NCBI GenBank assembly: GCA_013178275.1
Contig: JABLWZ010000025.1
Location: 1 to 64,000, forward strand
From: Bacillota bacterium
GTDB lineage: Bacteria; Bacillota; Ch66; Ch109
Length of the DNA: 64,000 nt
Direction: 5' to 3'
The first letter of the stretch is position 1, and every line of letters starts with the position of its first letter. Made by a program: the position numbers and the translations under genes. The notes under the pieces are model-generated. The model saw only the letters and a list, made by a program, of their open reading frames with translations. It ran no database searches and was not told where the DNA came from. Shown one piece after another: positions 1-7,795 of the stretch.

Positions 1-122
1 TCTACCACTACGGGCTCAAGGCACCAATAAAGAATCGACCTCGCTTCGCCAGCCGCTAAAGAACTAATTCGATATAACCCATTTTCGTTCCTCTGATGGT
101 GCCGCCGCAGGCGGCATGGGAA

Positions 123-411
123 TCTACCCTGTGAAAGACGACCGCAAAGAGGGGCGAGCGACAGGAGGTCGCGAGAAAGCAAAGGGCATGGATGCGCGTT
201 TTGCTTTTACCACCCCTTTTTGCTGTTGGCTTGAACAGTTGGCAGTACAGCAGGGTCGAAGACCCTTTCTCCAGCTTGGAGTATAAACAGCATCTGGCGA
301 TATAGAAAAGTATGAGTAAGGTATAATGTTCGGGTAATCTGCGTAGCAGAGAGAGTACAGGGCGACAGGACACCGCAGGGTGAGGCCCAGCCCTAACCAA
401 AGATTGAATGC
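123..411 (+). repeat. Dispersed structured repeat, copy D (5' part missing or diverged)
   Basis: This non-coding stretch shares long blocks with repeats at 5553-5719, 12813-13073 and 29507-29766 (minus). The shared parts are the gcgac/gtcgc hairpin near 155-175, a variable hairpin with arms gcaaa/ttttgc near 178-215, the ggcagtacag block near 240, the ccgcaggg helix strand near 373-380 and the 3' end gattgaatgc at 402-411. The 5' partner strands seen in the other copies are absent, and about 100 bases of unrelated sequence sit between 255 and 350. Bases 1-122 show no gene and no recognisable signal. Confidence 0.65.
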
Positions 412-485
412 GTTGTTGTCGTGTAGTAGATAAGAGCTGGTTTGAATGTAACATGAGCCAATCTTTTAATCATAGAGGTTTTTCG

Positions 486-1565
486 ATGCGCGTCAAGTAT
501 ATTCTGATCCTGCTGCTGCCGGCGGGGTGGCTGCTGTACCGCCTGTCGGCGGTGGACAGCGCGCTGACCGAGCGCTGGTACAGCGGAGTTTTTTATAAGG
601 GCCTGGCCGGACTGCTCAGCACCCTGACGGGGTGGCTCCCTTTTTCCCTGGTCGAGGTGCTGGCGCTGCTGGCGGTGCTGTTCGCGGCCTGGTGGGCCGC
701 GGCGCTTATCCGGGGGCTCTGGAGGAGACCGGCGGGGCGGGGGGCCGCGCTGAAGGAGGCGGCGCTCAGCCTGCTGGCCGCCGCGGGGCTGCTGTTTTTC
801 CTGCTGGTGGGGACCTGGGGCCTGAACTTCAACCGCCTGCCGCTGGCGGATATCCTGGGCCTGGAGGTCAGGCCGGCCCGGGTGGCCGAACTGGCCGGGC
901 TCTGCTCCGACCTGGCCCGGGAGGCCGGGGAGCTTAGAGACCGGGTGGAGGAGGACGGCCGGGGGGTGATGGCCCCCCGGGGCGGATACCGGGGGGTGTT
1001 CGAACGGGCGGAGGCGGGATTCGACCTGGCGGCGGTGAACCACCCGCAGTTCGGGGGAGTGAGGCTGGCTCCCAAGCCGCTGATGCTTTCCAGCCTGGTT
1101 TCCTACACCGGGGTGACCGGGGTATACGGACCCCTCACCGGGGAGGCCAATGTGAACGTCGATTCGCCCTCTCCCCTGCTGGCGGCTACTGTCTGCCACG
1201 AGATGTCGCACCAGCGGGGGTTCGCCCGGGAGGACGAGGCCAACTACATCGCCTACCTGACCTGCGGCCTGAACCCCGATCCTGATTTTCAGTACTCGGG
1301 TAAGCTGCTGGGCCTGCTGCACGCCATGAACGCGCTTTACCGCTACGACCCCCGTTCCTATGCGGAGATCAGGAGAGGTTACCACCCGGGTGTCCAGCGC
1401 GACATCGACGAGATCGCCCGTTACAGCCGCATCCACCAGGGGCCGCTGGAGAGGAACGTCCAGAGCCTCAACGACCTCTACCTCAAGGCCAACAACCAGC
1501 GGGACGGCGTGGACAGCTACGGCCGGGTGGTCGACCTGCTGCTGGCCGAACGCCGGGTTCGGTGA
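486..1565 (+). CDS. DUF3810-family membrane zinc-peptidase-like protein
   Basis: A 359-aa protein. The ATG at 486 is chosen because AGAGG lies just upstream and it begins at the first hydrophobic helix; longer in-frame starts back to 408 run into repeat copy D. Three membrane segments are visible in the first ~130 residues. The later part carries CHEMSHQRGFAREDEANY, an HExxH zinc-protease signature followed by a glutamate-rich helix, as in DUF3810 proteins. The active site probably faces outward, so a wall or membrane-protein proteolysis role is plausible, but no substrate is known. It is followed directly by a terminator and stands alone. Confidence 0.85.
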   Translation: MRVKYILILLLPAGWLLYRLSAVDSALTERWYSGVFYKGLAGLLSTLTGWLPFSLVEVLALLAVLFAAWWAAALIRGLWRRPAGRGAALKEAALSLLAAAGLLFFLLVGTWGLNFNRLPLADILGLEVRPARVAELAGLCSDLAREAGELRDRVEEDGRGVMAPRGGYRGVFERAEAGFDLAAVNHPQFGGVRLAPKPLMLSSLVSYTGVTGVYGPLTGEANVNVDSPSPLLAATVCHEMSHQRGFAREDEANYIAYLTCGLNPDPDFQYSGKLLGLLHAMNALYRYDPRSYAEIRRGYHPGVQRDIDEIARYSRIHQGPLERNVQSLNDLYLKANNQRDGVDSYGRVVDLLLAERRVR

Positions 1566-1578
1566 CTAAAGAAAAACT

Positions 1579-1608
1579 AAAGCCCACCCGCTCGATAGGT
1601 GGGCTTTC
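1579..1608 (+). terminator. Terminator after the DUF3810 gene
   Basis: Stem agcccacc/ggtgggct with a short loop, A-rich before and a short T stretch after. It lies between the convergent genes ending at 1565 (+) and 1625 (-), so it can serve both strands. Confidence 0.8.
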
Positions 1609-1624
1609 CCCTCGCTCAGATTAT

Positions 1625-1747
1625 TTACCACCAGAAGCCTCCGCCGAAGGCAAAGCAGATCACGACCAGGATCGCCACGCAGCCGGCGGCCCAACAGATG
1701 CCCCCGCCGAATCCTCCCAAGCCAAACTGTGCGGTTTCCACTGCCAC
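1625..1747 (-). CDS. YjcZ-like tiny glycine-rich membrane protein
   Basis: A 40-aa reading frame starting with GTG at 1747, seven bases after a perfect GGGAGGT ribosome site. The protein has a glycine/phenylalanine-rich head (FGLGGFGGG), one hydrophobic helix of about 16 residues with two cysteines, and the tail GGGFWW. This layout matches the YjcZ/sporulation tiny membrane-protein group of Firmicutes, whose members are 25-50 aa and often spore-associated. A clear paralogue lies at 8086-8226. The family assignment rests on layout only; there is no known biochemical role. Confidence 0.72.
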   Translation of the reverse strand: MAVETAQFGLGGFGGGICWAAGCVAILVVICFAFGGGFWW

Positions 1748-1918
1748 GGTATTACCTCCCTTCTCCTGAAAAGGCACGAAACGGATTGGATACCAGCCTT
1801 ATGCAATTATGATATGGGGAAAATGTGCTTTTGGTTACCAGTACTGACTTTTCCTGGCCCGGGTGAGGGGCGTCTACCACGGGAGTAACCATTCGCCATT
1901 ACTGGTAATATAATGTAG

Positions 1919-2011
1919 CAGGTCCGCCTAAAAACCCTCCTTACCTGGAGCAACCGCAACTGCCCCGGGGAAGGCCGGGAACCTCAATATGGGTTCCCGG
2001 CCGATTTTTTT
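1919..2011 (+). ncRNA. Possible short transcript ending in a strong terminator
   Basis: A perfect TATAAT lies at 1909-1914 and a strong intrinsic terminator at 1973-2011, yet no plus-strand gene lies between 1565 and 1973. A transcript of roughly 90 bases would fit. It has no recognised RNA family features, and the -35 region (around 1886) is poor. A near copy of the -10 block (ggtaatataat) recurs at 2047-2057. Confidence 0.3.
1973..2011 (+). terminator. Strong rho-independent terminator
   Basis: Stem ggccgggaacc/ggttcccggcc with a seven-base loop followed by seven Ts. It has no obvious plus-strand gene to serve (see the candidate short RNA). Confidence 0.85.
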
Positions 2012-2111
2012 AGTATTAGCATTTAGTGGAACCAGTTTTACAAATTGGTAATATAATATAGTGCAGCAACCAACCAGCCATTTAATAAAAAACCCCTTTT
2101 ACTGTGTCGCG

Positions 2112-2142
2112 TTGAAGCCGGGGACTTGTACCCCGGCTTCAG
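2112..2142 (-). terminator. Hairpin behind the rRNA methyltransferase gene
   Basis: A 10-bp perfect stem gaagccgggg/ccccggcttc just downstream of the minus-strand stop at 2152. There is no good T run on the minus strand, so its terminator role is likely but not certain. Confidence 0.5.
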
Positions 2143-2151
2143 TGTTTGCAG

Positions 2152-3312
2152 CTATTCATCCGATTCCCCGGGCTTATCCCGCCGGGGAGGGCGTGGTCCG
2201 TAGAACTGGTAGTAGCTGCACTCGATACGGCCGTTGTAGAGCTTCCTCTTTCGGTCGGCCCGGCGGCCAAACAGCCTCTCGAACTCGGGATGGGAGGTCA
2301 GGACGTAGAAGGACCAGGTGTCGAGCGGTTTGAAGGCCTGCCCCATCTCCCGGTAGAGCCGCTCCACCTCGGGCAGTTCTTCCAGGCGCTGGCCGTAGGG
2401 CGGGTTGCAGATGATGCAGCCGTACCGGTGAGGAGACTTCAGATCGGCCACCGGCATCCGCTGCCAGTGGATCATCTTCTCGACCCCGGCCTGGCGGGCG
2501 TGGTAGCGGGCCATGCCGAGAACCTTGTCGTCCAGATCGGTGCCCCGTATCTGCAGGGACTGGTCCCGCCGCATCAGGTCCTGGGCCTCCTCGCGGGACT
2601 TTTTCCACAGCCGGGCGGGGATGGCGGGCCACTTCTCGGCGGCAAACCCCCGGGAAAGCCCCGGGGCCCGGTTCAGGCCGATCAGGGCCGCTTCGATGGG
2701 TATGGTCCCGGAGCCGCAGAGCGGGTCGATCAGCACCCGTTCGGGCTCCCAGTAGCTGAGGCTGACCATGGCCGCGGCCAGGGTCTCCTTCAGCGGAGCG
2801 GCGCTGGTCAGGGTGCGGTATCCCCGTTTGTGCAGGCCGGGGCCGCTGGTGTCGATGGTGAGGGTGACTGTATCTTTCAGGAGGGCGACCTCTATGGTAT
2901 AGCGGGGACCGTCTTCGGCGAACCACTGCCGGCGGTAGCGCCGCTTCATACTCTCGACCACCGCCTTCTTGACGATCGCCTGGCAGTCGGGGACGCTGTA
3001 CAGCTTGGAGCGGATGGACTTGCCCTCCACCGGAAACTCGGCGTTTTCGGGTATCCAGTCCGGCCAGGGAAGCGCCTTGGTTTTCTCGAACAGCTCGTCG
3101 AAGGTGAGGGCTGTGAACTCGCCCATCTTCACCAGGACCCGGTCGGCGCTGCGCAGCCACAGGTTGGTCCGGCAGATCGCCAGCTCGTCGGCCAGGAAGC
3201 TCACCCGCGCGTTTTCTACCCTGGCGTCGGGGTAGCCCAGGGCCTTGACCTCTCTCGCCACGACCGCCTCCAGCCCGAAGGTGGCGGTGGCGATTAACTC
3301 GATTCGGGACAT
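2152..3312 (-). CDS. THUMP-domain class I SAM RNA methyltransferase (RlmL/YpsC family)
   Basis: A 386-aa protein, almost the same length as B. subtilis YpsC. A THUMP RNA-binding region covers about residues 45-155. The Rossmann methyltransferase follows, with DPLCGSGT at 196-203 (SAM-binding loop) and NPPYG at 303-307, the catalytic motif of N-methyltransferases acting on exocyclic amino groups. Family members methylate N2 of guanine in 23S rRNA (G2445-type). The ATG is preceded by AAAGAGG. It stands alone between a gene-free stretch and a terminator. The exact target base is inferred from the family. Confidence 0.93.
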   Translation of the reverse strand: MSRIELIATATFGLEAVVAREVKALGYPDARVENARVSFLADELAICRTNLWLRSADRVLVKMGEFTALTFDELFEKTKALPWPDWIPENAEFPVEGKSIRSKLYSVPDCQAIVKKAVVESMKRRYRRQWFAEDGPRYTIEVALLKDTVTLTIDTSGPGLHKRGYRTLTSAAPLKETLAAAMVSLSYWEPERVLIDPLCGSGTIPIEAALIGLNRAPGLSRGFAAEKWPAIPARLWKKSREEAQDLMRRDQSLQIRGTDLDDKVLGMARYHARQAGVEKMIHWQRMPVADLKSPHRYGCIICNPPYGQRLEELPEVERLYREMGQAFKPLDTWSFYVLTSHPEFERLFGRRADRKRKLYNGRIECSYYQFYGPRPPRRDKPGESDE

Positions 3313-3625
3313 CGGTTATACCTCTTTTGAAAAATATTATCTTCTCCGCCCATTATTGCAGAACCGACCGGCTTGGCGCAAGTCGGGTGCTGTGTTTGTT
3401 CCATAATTCAGAGAGTATATGCCGATTCTTTATCTAAAAGGCAGTGTCTAAAGCTTTTGTATCTGATAAAGCGACATCTTTATTTAATGCCCAATGTAAT
3501 GAAAAGTGAGTTGCGGGGTGGTACTTTCGGGGGGATTAATGGAGGGTAAGAGCTGGCTTGAACTGTGACATACGCCGCCTTAAACGCTACCGGCCCCGCA
3601 CGGGGGCCTAATCGCAGGGTTTCCC
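3313..3625. other. Gene-free stretch
   Basis: No credible reading frame. It holds the upstream region of the methyltransferase gene and a GC-rich hairpin, ggcccc/ggggcc, near 3592-3608 that may terminate the minus-strand gene ending at 3626. The block taagagctggcttgaa at 3548 resembles one at 430 beside repeat copy D. Confidence 0.4.
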
Positions 3626-4342
3626 TCAGCCGCCGGCGGACGGCTTCGGGGGCGGACTGGAGGGTTTTTCGGGTTCCTGGTTGTCGGCGGGTGGGGCTGC
3701 CGGCTGGCTGGTTGACGGTTTTATATCTGGCTGTTCCTTCGACGCCGGCCCGGGGGACGCGGGCTCTACCGCTGTCGGCTTCGGCTCTTCGGCGGCCTTG
3801 ACCGGCTTTTTGCCGGCAGTGCTTTTATTGACGGTTTTTTCGGGTTCCGCGATAGTTTTCGACTCCGGTCCGGTTTCAGCCGACCTTTGTTCAGTCTGCT
3901 GGAGGCCGGGCTGCTGATCCCCGGTCGACTCGATGGCCGGGGGTGGACTGGGAGCGGATCGGTCCACGAATACCAGGGGCCATGCCCACCAGACCGCTAC
4001 CATCAGTGCCAGGGGCAGCGCCGCCAGCCGGGGGCGGTGATAGATGACGGCCGCCAGCAGGGCGAACCCGGCGGCCAGGAGGCAGAAGTGGCAGGGTATG
4101 ATGCCCAGGGCCTGCCAGCGCCACACCGCGTAACTGGTAAGGACGGCGTGCACCGCCACCGCGAAAAGCAGCAGCCAGCCGGTCCGGGGGTGGTCGACGA
4201 CCAGCGCGGTGATGCAGACCAGGTAGTAAGCTATCCCCATGTAGGCGAGCAGATCTCCTGAACCGTAAGCGGAACGGGCTGCCGCGAGGAGCGCGGCGAC
4301 TACTATTATTTTAAGCGGCGCAGGAATCTTTGACTCCGACAT
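3626..4342 (-). CDS. Membrane protein with proline/lysine-rich tail, function unknown
   Basis: A 238-aa protein starting MSESKIP at 4342, chosen because AAAGGAAG sits ten bases upstream; an ATG 36 bases earlier has no such site. The first ~130 residues hold four or five membrane helices, with a CHFC motif at the start of one. The last ~100 residues are a low-complexity tail rich in P, K, E, S and T, as in wall-spanning spacers. The CxxC in a helix recalls DsbB/VKOR-like redox membrane proteins, but no other signature supports that, so I leave the function open. Confidence 0.75.
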   Translation of the reverse strand: MSESKIPAPLKIIVVAALLAAARSAYGSGDLLAYMGIAYYLVCITALVVDHPRTGWLLLFAVAVHAVLTSYAVWRWQALGIIPCHFCLLAAGFALLAAVIYHRPRLAALPLALMVAVWWAWPLVFVDRSAPSPPPAIESTGDQQPGLQQTEQRSAETGPESKTIAEPEKTVNKSTAGKKPVKAAEEPKPTAVEPASPGPASKEQPDIKPSTSQPAAPPADNQEPEKPSSPPPKPSAGG

Positions 4343-4518
4343 AGCTATAATTCTTCCTTTTGATATAAAATTAAACATATAGGAATTCTTTCACCGGGTC
4401 GATCCCGGATTCCTTTGATGTAAAATCACTAAGAATCGGGGCTTTTGGCGGGCTGGCACGAAAGACGGAGGGCCCTGCAGCGGTATCCGCCAGAATGCCT
4501 TTAAAAAGGAGAGCCAGG

Positions 4519-5067
4519 GTGGAAAATGGTCAGATCGTGAGCTTTGCCCGGTCGCTGGGGTTGAGCCGGGCCGCGGTTATCGAGGCGGACCGGATCGTGG
4601 TGGAGGATGAGGTGGTGGACCGCTGGTGCGCCGGGTGTCCGGAGTACGGTCACAACCTCAACTGTCCGCCGATGCTGCCCCCTCCCCGGGAGTTCCGCCA
4701 GGTGCTGGCGGGTTACCGTCGGGGGCTGCTGGTACAGCTTACGGAATCCCTGCGGGAGGACCCCGCGGTGGCGGGCTACCGGGAGGCTTACCGCCAGTCG
4801 TCCCGGCTCCACCGGATGATGCTCAGCCTGGAGAACTACTGCCAGAGGAGCGGCTTTACCCGGGCGCGATGCTTCATCGGCGGGTGCTGCCGTCTGTGCG
4901 GCGCCTGCCCCGGCCCGGGGAACGAGTGCCTGCACCCGGAGCAGGCCCGTTCCTCGATGGAGGGTAACGGTATCAACGTGGTGGAGACCTGCTCGAGGGT
5001 GGGGTGGGGGCTGGAGTTTCCGGTACGGGATTCGGTCTCCTGGACCGGCCTGGTATTGCTGGATTGA
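4519..5067 (+). CDS. DUF2284 predicted metal-binding protein
   Basis: A 182-aa cysteine-rich protein. GTG at 4519 is chosen because AAAGGAG lies seven bases upstream; an ATG 24 bases earlier precedes that site. Cysteine clusters are CAGCPEYGHNLNCPP near residue 40 and CFIGGCCRLCGACPGPGNEC near 115-135, the pattern of DUF2284 proteins, which occur in anaerobes and are thought to bind metal or Fe-S. No enzymatic role is established. It is followed immediately by a strong terminator and has no operon partners. Confidence 0.87.
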   Translation: MENGQIVSFARSLGLSRAAVIEADRIVVEDEVVDRWCAGCPEYGHNLNCPPMLPPPREFRQVLAGYRRGLLVQLTESLREDPAVAGYREAYRQSSRLHRMMLSLENYCQRSGFTRARCFIGGCCRLCGACPGPGNECLHPEQARSSMEGNGINVVETCSRVGWGLEFPVRDSVSWTGLVLLD

Positions 5068-5071
5068 GCTG

Positions 5072-5106
5072 AAAAAAAGACGCGGGACGCGAAATCCCGC
5101 GTTTTA
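5072..5106 (+). terminator. Terminator after the DUF2284 gene
   Basis: A-rich lead, stem acgcggga/tcccgcgt, then TTTT. Confidence 0.88.
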
Positions 5107-5160
5107 ATGCAGCGCATGAAAAAATTGTAGTCCGGCATGGTTATCCGAGGAGGTTTGACG

Positions 5161-5196
5161 ATGGACCGCTCCCCCAGGAGCGGTTTCAGAGTGTAG
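5161..5196 (+). other. Very short reading frame behind a perfect ribosome site; hairpin copy 1
   Basis: CGAGGAGG at 5146-5153 stands seven bases before an ATG that opens only an 11-codon frame. The frame spans the hairpin ccgctc/gagcgg (5166-5183), which is repeated with one change at 5780-5797 on the far side of the repeat block. The original gene may have been cut off by insertion of that block, or the frame may be a leader peptide. Either reading is an inference. Confidence 0.35.
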
Positions 5197-5291
5197 GCAA
5201 AGTAAAGAACTGCCTCTTAAACACGGCGGCGTATGTTAAATTTTAAACCGCTCTTTCCTTCACAAAAATCCCGCCGAAAGTCCCATTCTTC

Positions 5292-5464
5292 TAGCAGAAC
5301 TATAAGCTGCTCCGTACAGAATCGGGGGAACCCTTCCCAACGCACATCCTGTGCTATCGAAAAGCGATTGAAGTCTCGTTCAATCGCTTTTCGGAGGAAT
5401 GGCTCGCTGACATCCATGTCCGCTCGCCCCGATTCTGTACTCCGACGATCGCTTAGTTCTGCTA
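5292..5464. other. Three-level nested perfect palindrome
   Basis: Three perfectly paired arms are nested in order. The outer arm tagcagaac(ta)taagc at 5292-5307 pairs with 5451-5464 (two-base bulge). The middle arm gtacagaatcgggg at 5314-5327 pairs with ccccgattctgtac at 5427-5440. The inner arm cgaaaagcgattga at 5358-5371 pairs with tcaatcgcttttcg at 5380-5393. Single-stranded stretches of 30-35 bases separate the levels. A second hairpin, cagcggcg/cgccgctg, follows at about 5500-5532. There is no recognised family and no credible gene. Confidence 0.8.
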
Positions 5465-5552
5465 CAAAATTTGGACGTTGTCTTGCGTTCTTATTGTTCA
5501 GCGGCGGTTGCGTAGTGCAGGATACGCCGCTGGGGATTATTCTCTTGCACCA

Positions 5553-5719
5553 GTATTCAATCAACTCTAATTTGTGGGTGAGCCCTGCGGAGAAATGAGC
5601 CGTTAGCGATAGATCGTCTTGCTGCCCTGCGAAGAATGAGCAGCAGGCAGCACAGATCGAGAGGTAAGGCGACAGAGAACCGCTAGGGCGAGGCCCAGCC
5701 ATAGCCATAGATTGAATAC
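5553..5719 (+). repeat. Dispersed structured repeat, copy A (short form)
   Basis: The ends gtattcaatc (5553-5562) and gattgaatac (5710-5719) pair perfectly and differ from copy B by a compensated base pair (A-T for G-C). Inside are the ccctgcgg strand, the tgagccgtta block, and gctgcc/ggcagc, a compensated version of actgcc/ggcagt in copy B. The long variable hairpin of copies B, C and D is missing. The copy lies between the duplicated hairpins at 5166 and 5780. Confidence 0.7.
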
Positions 5720-5779
5720 GGTCTTGACCGTCGCCACGTAAGTCCTAACTTTTTTCGTTTATTATTCGACAGGCTGGAC

Positions 5780-5803
5780 CCGCTCTCCCAGGAGCGGTTT
5801 TTT
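5780..5803 (+). terminator. Terminator hairpin, second copy
   Basis: Stem ccgctc/gagcgg followed by six Ts; near-identical to the hairpin at 5166-5183. Confidence 0.65.
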
Positions 5804-5870
5804 GGTTTAAATAGCCTGAGAACTAATCTTAAAACCGGGAAAACTACTGAGTAGAAGGGAGGTGACTAAA

Positions 5871-6032
5871 CTGGGTAAGATGCGCGACAGCAACAAGGAT
5901 AAGCTGAACCAGCGGACTGGTGGAGGCAACCGCCAGAAACAGCAGAAGTCAGAGGTGGAGCAGTGGACTGAAGGCTGTGAACAGCAGAAGGAAGAATGTA
6001 CGGAAGAGCAGAGCTGCGAGCAGAGATTCTGA
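5871..6032 (+). CDS. Small glutamine/glutamate-rich hydrophilic protein
   Basis: A 50-53-aa frame ending in TGA at 6030. A strong GGGAGGTG site at 5857-5864 stands seven bases from a CTG at 5871, whereas the first ATG (5880) is 16 bases away. The start is therefore either a CTG or a badly spaced ATG. The product is charged and rich in Q, E and K, with three cysteines near the C-terminus (EGCEQQ, EECTEEQSCEQ). It is flanked by terminators on both sides, which supports a real single-gene unit. No family is recognised; small acid-soluble or coat-type spore proteins are one possibility. Confidence 0.55.
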   Translation: MGKMRDSNKDKLNQRTGGGNRQKQQKSEVEQWTEGCEQQKEECTEEQSCEQRF

Positions 6033-6046
6033 TAAGATGAGTGAAC

Positions 6047-6080
6047 AGTCCCCCAAGTCGATGACCTGGGGGACTTTATA
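6047..6080. terminator. Bidirectional terminator
   Basis: A 13-base near-perfect stem, agtcccccaagtc/gacctgggggact, between the convergent genes ending at 6032 (+) and 6123 (-). Confidence 0.8.
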
Positions 6081-6122
6081 AAATATATCTATCCAAATTG
6101 TTGTCCCAGGCTGAATTATTTT

Positions 6123-7610
6123 CTACTTCTGGTTGCCGCCTCCATTGCCGTTACCGTTACCGTTGCCGTTATTGCCGCTGCTGCTGCCACCGCCGTTGCC
6201 GTTATTGCCGCTGTTGCCGCTGTTGCCGCTATTGCCGTTATTGCCGCTGTTGCCGTTGCCGTTGCCGCTGTTACCGCCGCTGCTGCCGTTATTGCCGTTA
6301 TTACCGCTGTTACCGTTACTGCTGCCGTTGCTGTTGCCGTTACCGTTACCGTTATTGCCGCTGCTGCCGCTGTTGCCGCCGCCGTTACCGCTATTGCCGC
6401 TGCTGCCGTTATTGCCGTTATTGCCGTTGTTACCGCTGTTACCGTTACTGCTGCCGTTGCTGCTGTTGCCGTTACCGTTACCGTTACCGTTACCGTTATT
6501 GCCGTTGCTGCTGTTGCTGCCGTTACCATTACCGTTGCTGCCGCTGTTGCCGTTGTTGCCGTTATTACCGTTATTACCGTTGCCGTTATTCACAGCGCCA
6601 GCTTCATTATCTGTGGCTGACTTTTTATCCTTATTATCTTTGCTGGCTGCCGCTGCTGCTTTATCCAGTGACTCTTTGATAAACTTCGTTACTTTCCCGT
6701 TATCATTTACTTGTTCATTCCCGGTTTTTTCCCCGTCTTCAATCTTCTGCTCATCAATTTTCTCGGTTTTTACCGATTTGGCCGGGAGGTTGCTGTCGAT
6801 CAGCCCGGCTGTGGTTAAGGTCCAGTCTCTAACCTCCGGGAGGGTCCACTGCCGGTTTTCCTCTTCACTGGATATGGTTTTTACGACCTGACCCTGGGAC
6901 CGGATTTCGGCTTTTTCTCCACCATGCAGCTCCACACTCTGGCCCTGGGTCTGCAACACGGCGGAACCGGTCAGCAGGTCTACCCGGGAGCTTCCATCGT
7001 CCGCCACCTTGCAGTGGAAGAAGGTCCCTCTTATTCCAACTACCCCCGAGGGCATGCTGATCTCCAACCGGACCCTTTTCTCCTGGGGAGTCAGCCACCA
7101 GGGAGCGTCCTGGTTTTCAGCGACCATCTGGGAGTTTTCCGCGCCGGGATCCCCTTCGTTCCAGGAGGCCAGGGCTCCATTGATCTCACCCCGCTCCAGG
7201 ACGAAATGCAGACTGTTGACCGCTGCTCCCGGCACTCCGTTTTGTTTCAGGTAGGCCATGCCCTGGTTATCGTATATAGAAATGACCGTGGAGGGGGCTA
7301 TCCGGATGCTGGTGCCGTCATCGAAGACCAGGCTGGCGGTGCTGTCGGCTTCTGTGATAATAGTAACCCCGGCCTGCACCGGCGTCGGACCGGACAGGAC
7401 CTCGATCCCTGAGGGCGACTCGACCTTTACCGTGCCGCTGAGCGGGGAAAGGGTGCCGGTCAGGCTGGTCTCTCCATACTGCGGGGTCTTGCTGCCTACA
7501 TCTGCGTGAACCGGCGTTAAATCCACCGGGGTAAAGACCCCCGCGATGAAGGAAAACAGGATGATGGTGCAGAGTACCCCGAACCCGTGCTTTGAAAGGG
7601 TGAACTTCAT
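6123..7610 (-). CDS. Secreted FecR-domain protein with Asn/Gly/Ser repeat tail
   Basis: A 495-aa exported protein. Residues 1-37 form a signal peptide ending near VHADVG. A FecR-type domain follows at about 65-215 (DDGTSIRIAPSTVISIYD core). A charged linker precedes a ~150-residue tail of almost only N, G and S, encoded by degenerate hexamer repeats (6133-6590). There is no anchor motif, so it may be matrix-associated or held by the tail. FecR domains outside iron signalling are common in secreted proteins of clostridia. The ATG is preceded by GAGGTG. The leader carries a c-di-GMP-I riboswitch (7706-7795), which points to a biofilm or attachment role. Confidence 0.85.
   Translation of the reverse strand: MKFTLSKHGFGVLCTIILFSFIAGVFTPVDLTPVHADVGSKTPQYGETSLTGTLSPLSGTVKVESPSGIEVLSGPTPVQAGVTIITEADSTASLVFDDGTSIRIAPSTVISIYDNQGMAYLKQNGVPGAAVNSLHFVLERGEINGALASWNEGDPGAENSQMVAENQDAPWWLTPQEKRVRLEISMPSGVVGIRGTFFHCKVADDGSSRVDLLTGSAVLQTQGQSVELHGGEKAEIRSQGQVVKTISSEEENRQWTLPEVRDWTLTTAGLIDSNLPAKSVKTEKIDEQKIEDGEKTGNEQVNDNGKVTKFIKESLDKAAAAASKDNKDKKSATDNEAGAVNNGNGNNGNNGNNGNSGSNGNGNGSNSSNGNNGNGNGNGNGNSSNGSSNGNSGNNGNNGNNGSSGNSGNGGGNSGSSGNNGNGNGNSNGSSNGNSGNNGNNGSSGGNSGNGNGNSGNNGNSGNSGNSGNNGNGGGSSSGNNGNGNGNGNGGGNQK
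6133..6590 (-). repeat. Low-complexity Asn/Gly/Ser codon repeats
   Basis: Degenerate repeats of AAC/AAT, GGC/GGT and AGC codons encode the NG-rich tail. Runs of identical hexamers make copy-number change by slippage likely; hexamer steps would keep the frame. Confidence 0.85.
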
Positions 7611-7705
7611 GCTGGCACCTCGATTCTATTCTGGAAATCTGTTTGCTGCATTTTTTACAATGAAAATAGGGACCCAGAAGAGCCCCGCGCATGAAAAAAA
7701 GGTTC

Positions 7706-7795
7706 TTCTTCGGCAACCCGGCTGTCATGGCGGATGCTTTAGACCCGTGGCTTTGCGTCCCTACCTTTCGGTAAGTTTGCCTTTTCGGAAGGATC
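7706..7795 (-). promoter_or_regulatory. Cyclic-di-GMP-I riboswitch (GEMM-I)
   Basis: Read on the minus strand it has all the landmarks of the class I c-di-GMP aptamer. These are ggcaaac near 7785, a GAAA tetraloop closed by acc/ggt, gggacgcaaagccacggg, then atgacagccgggttgcc near 7711-7728. The tetraloop receptor and the conserved cagcc strand are intact. About 95 bases separate it from the ATG of the FecR protein at 7610. A T7 run follows gaacc a few bases after the aptamer, suggesting control by termination. Family identity is by recognised consensus. Confidence 0.93.

Noticed and set aside
1562..1888. Plus-strand frame after the DUF3810 gene
   Set aside because: It runs through a terminator and lies antisense to the tiny YjcZ-like gene.
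5217..5708. Long open frame on the minus strand across the palindrome block
   Set aside because: Most of it reads through the nested palindrome and repeat copy A; no ribosome site, and the conserved pairing explains the sequence better.
6133..6891. Leucine/proline- and cysteine/tyrosine-rich open frames on the plus strand
   Set aside because: They are antisense to the Asn/Gly/Ser repeat tail of the FecR protein; low-complexity artefacts.
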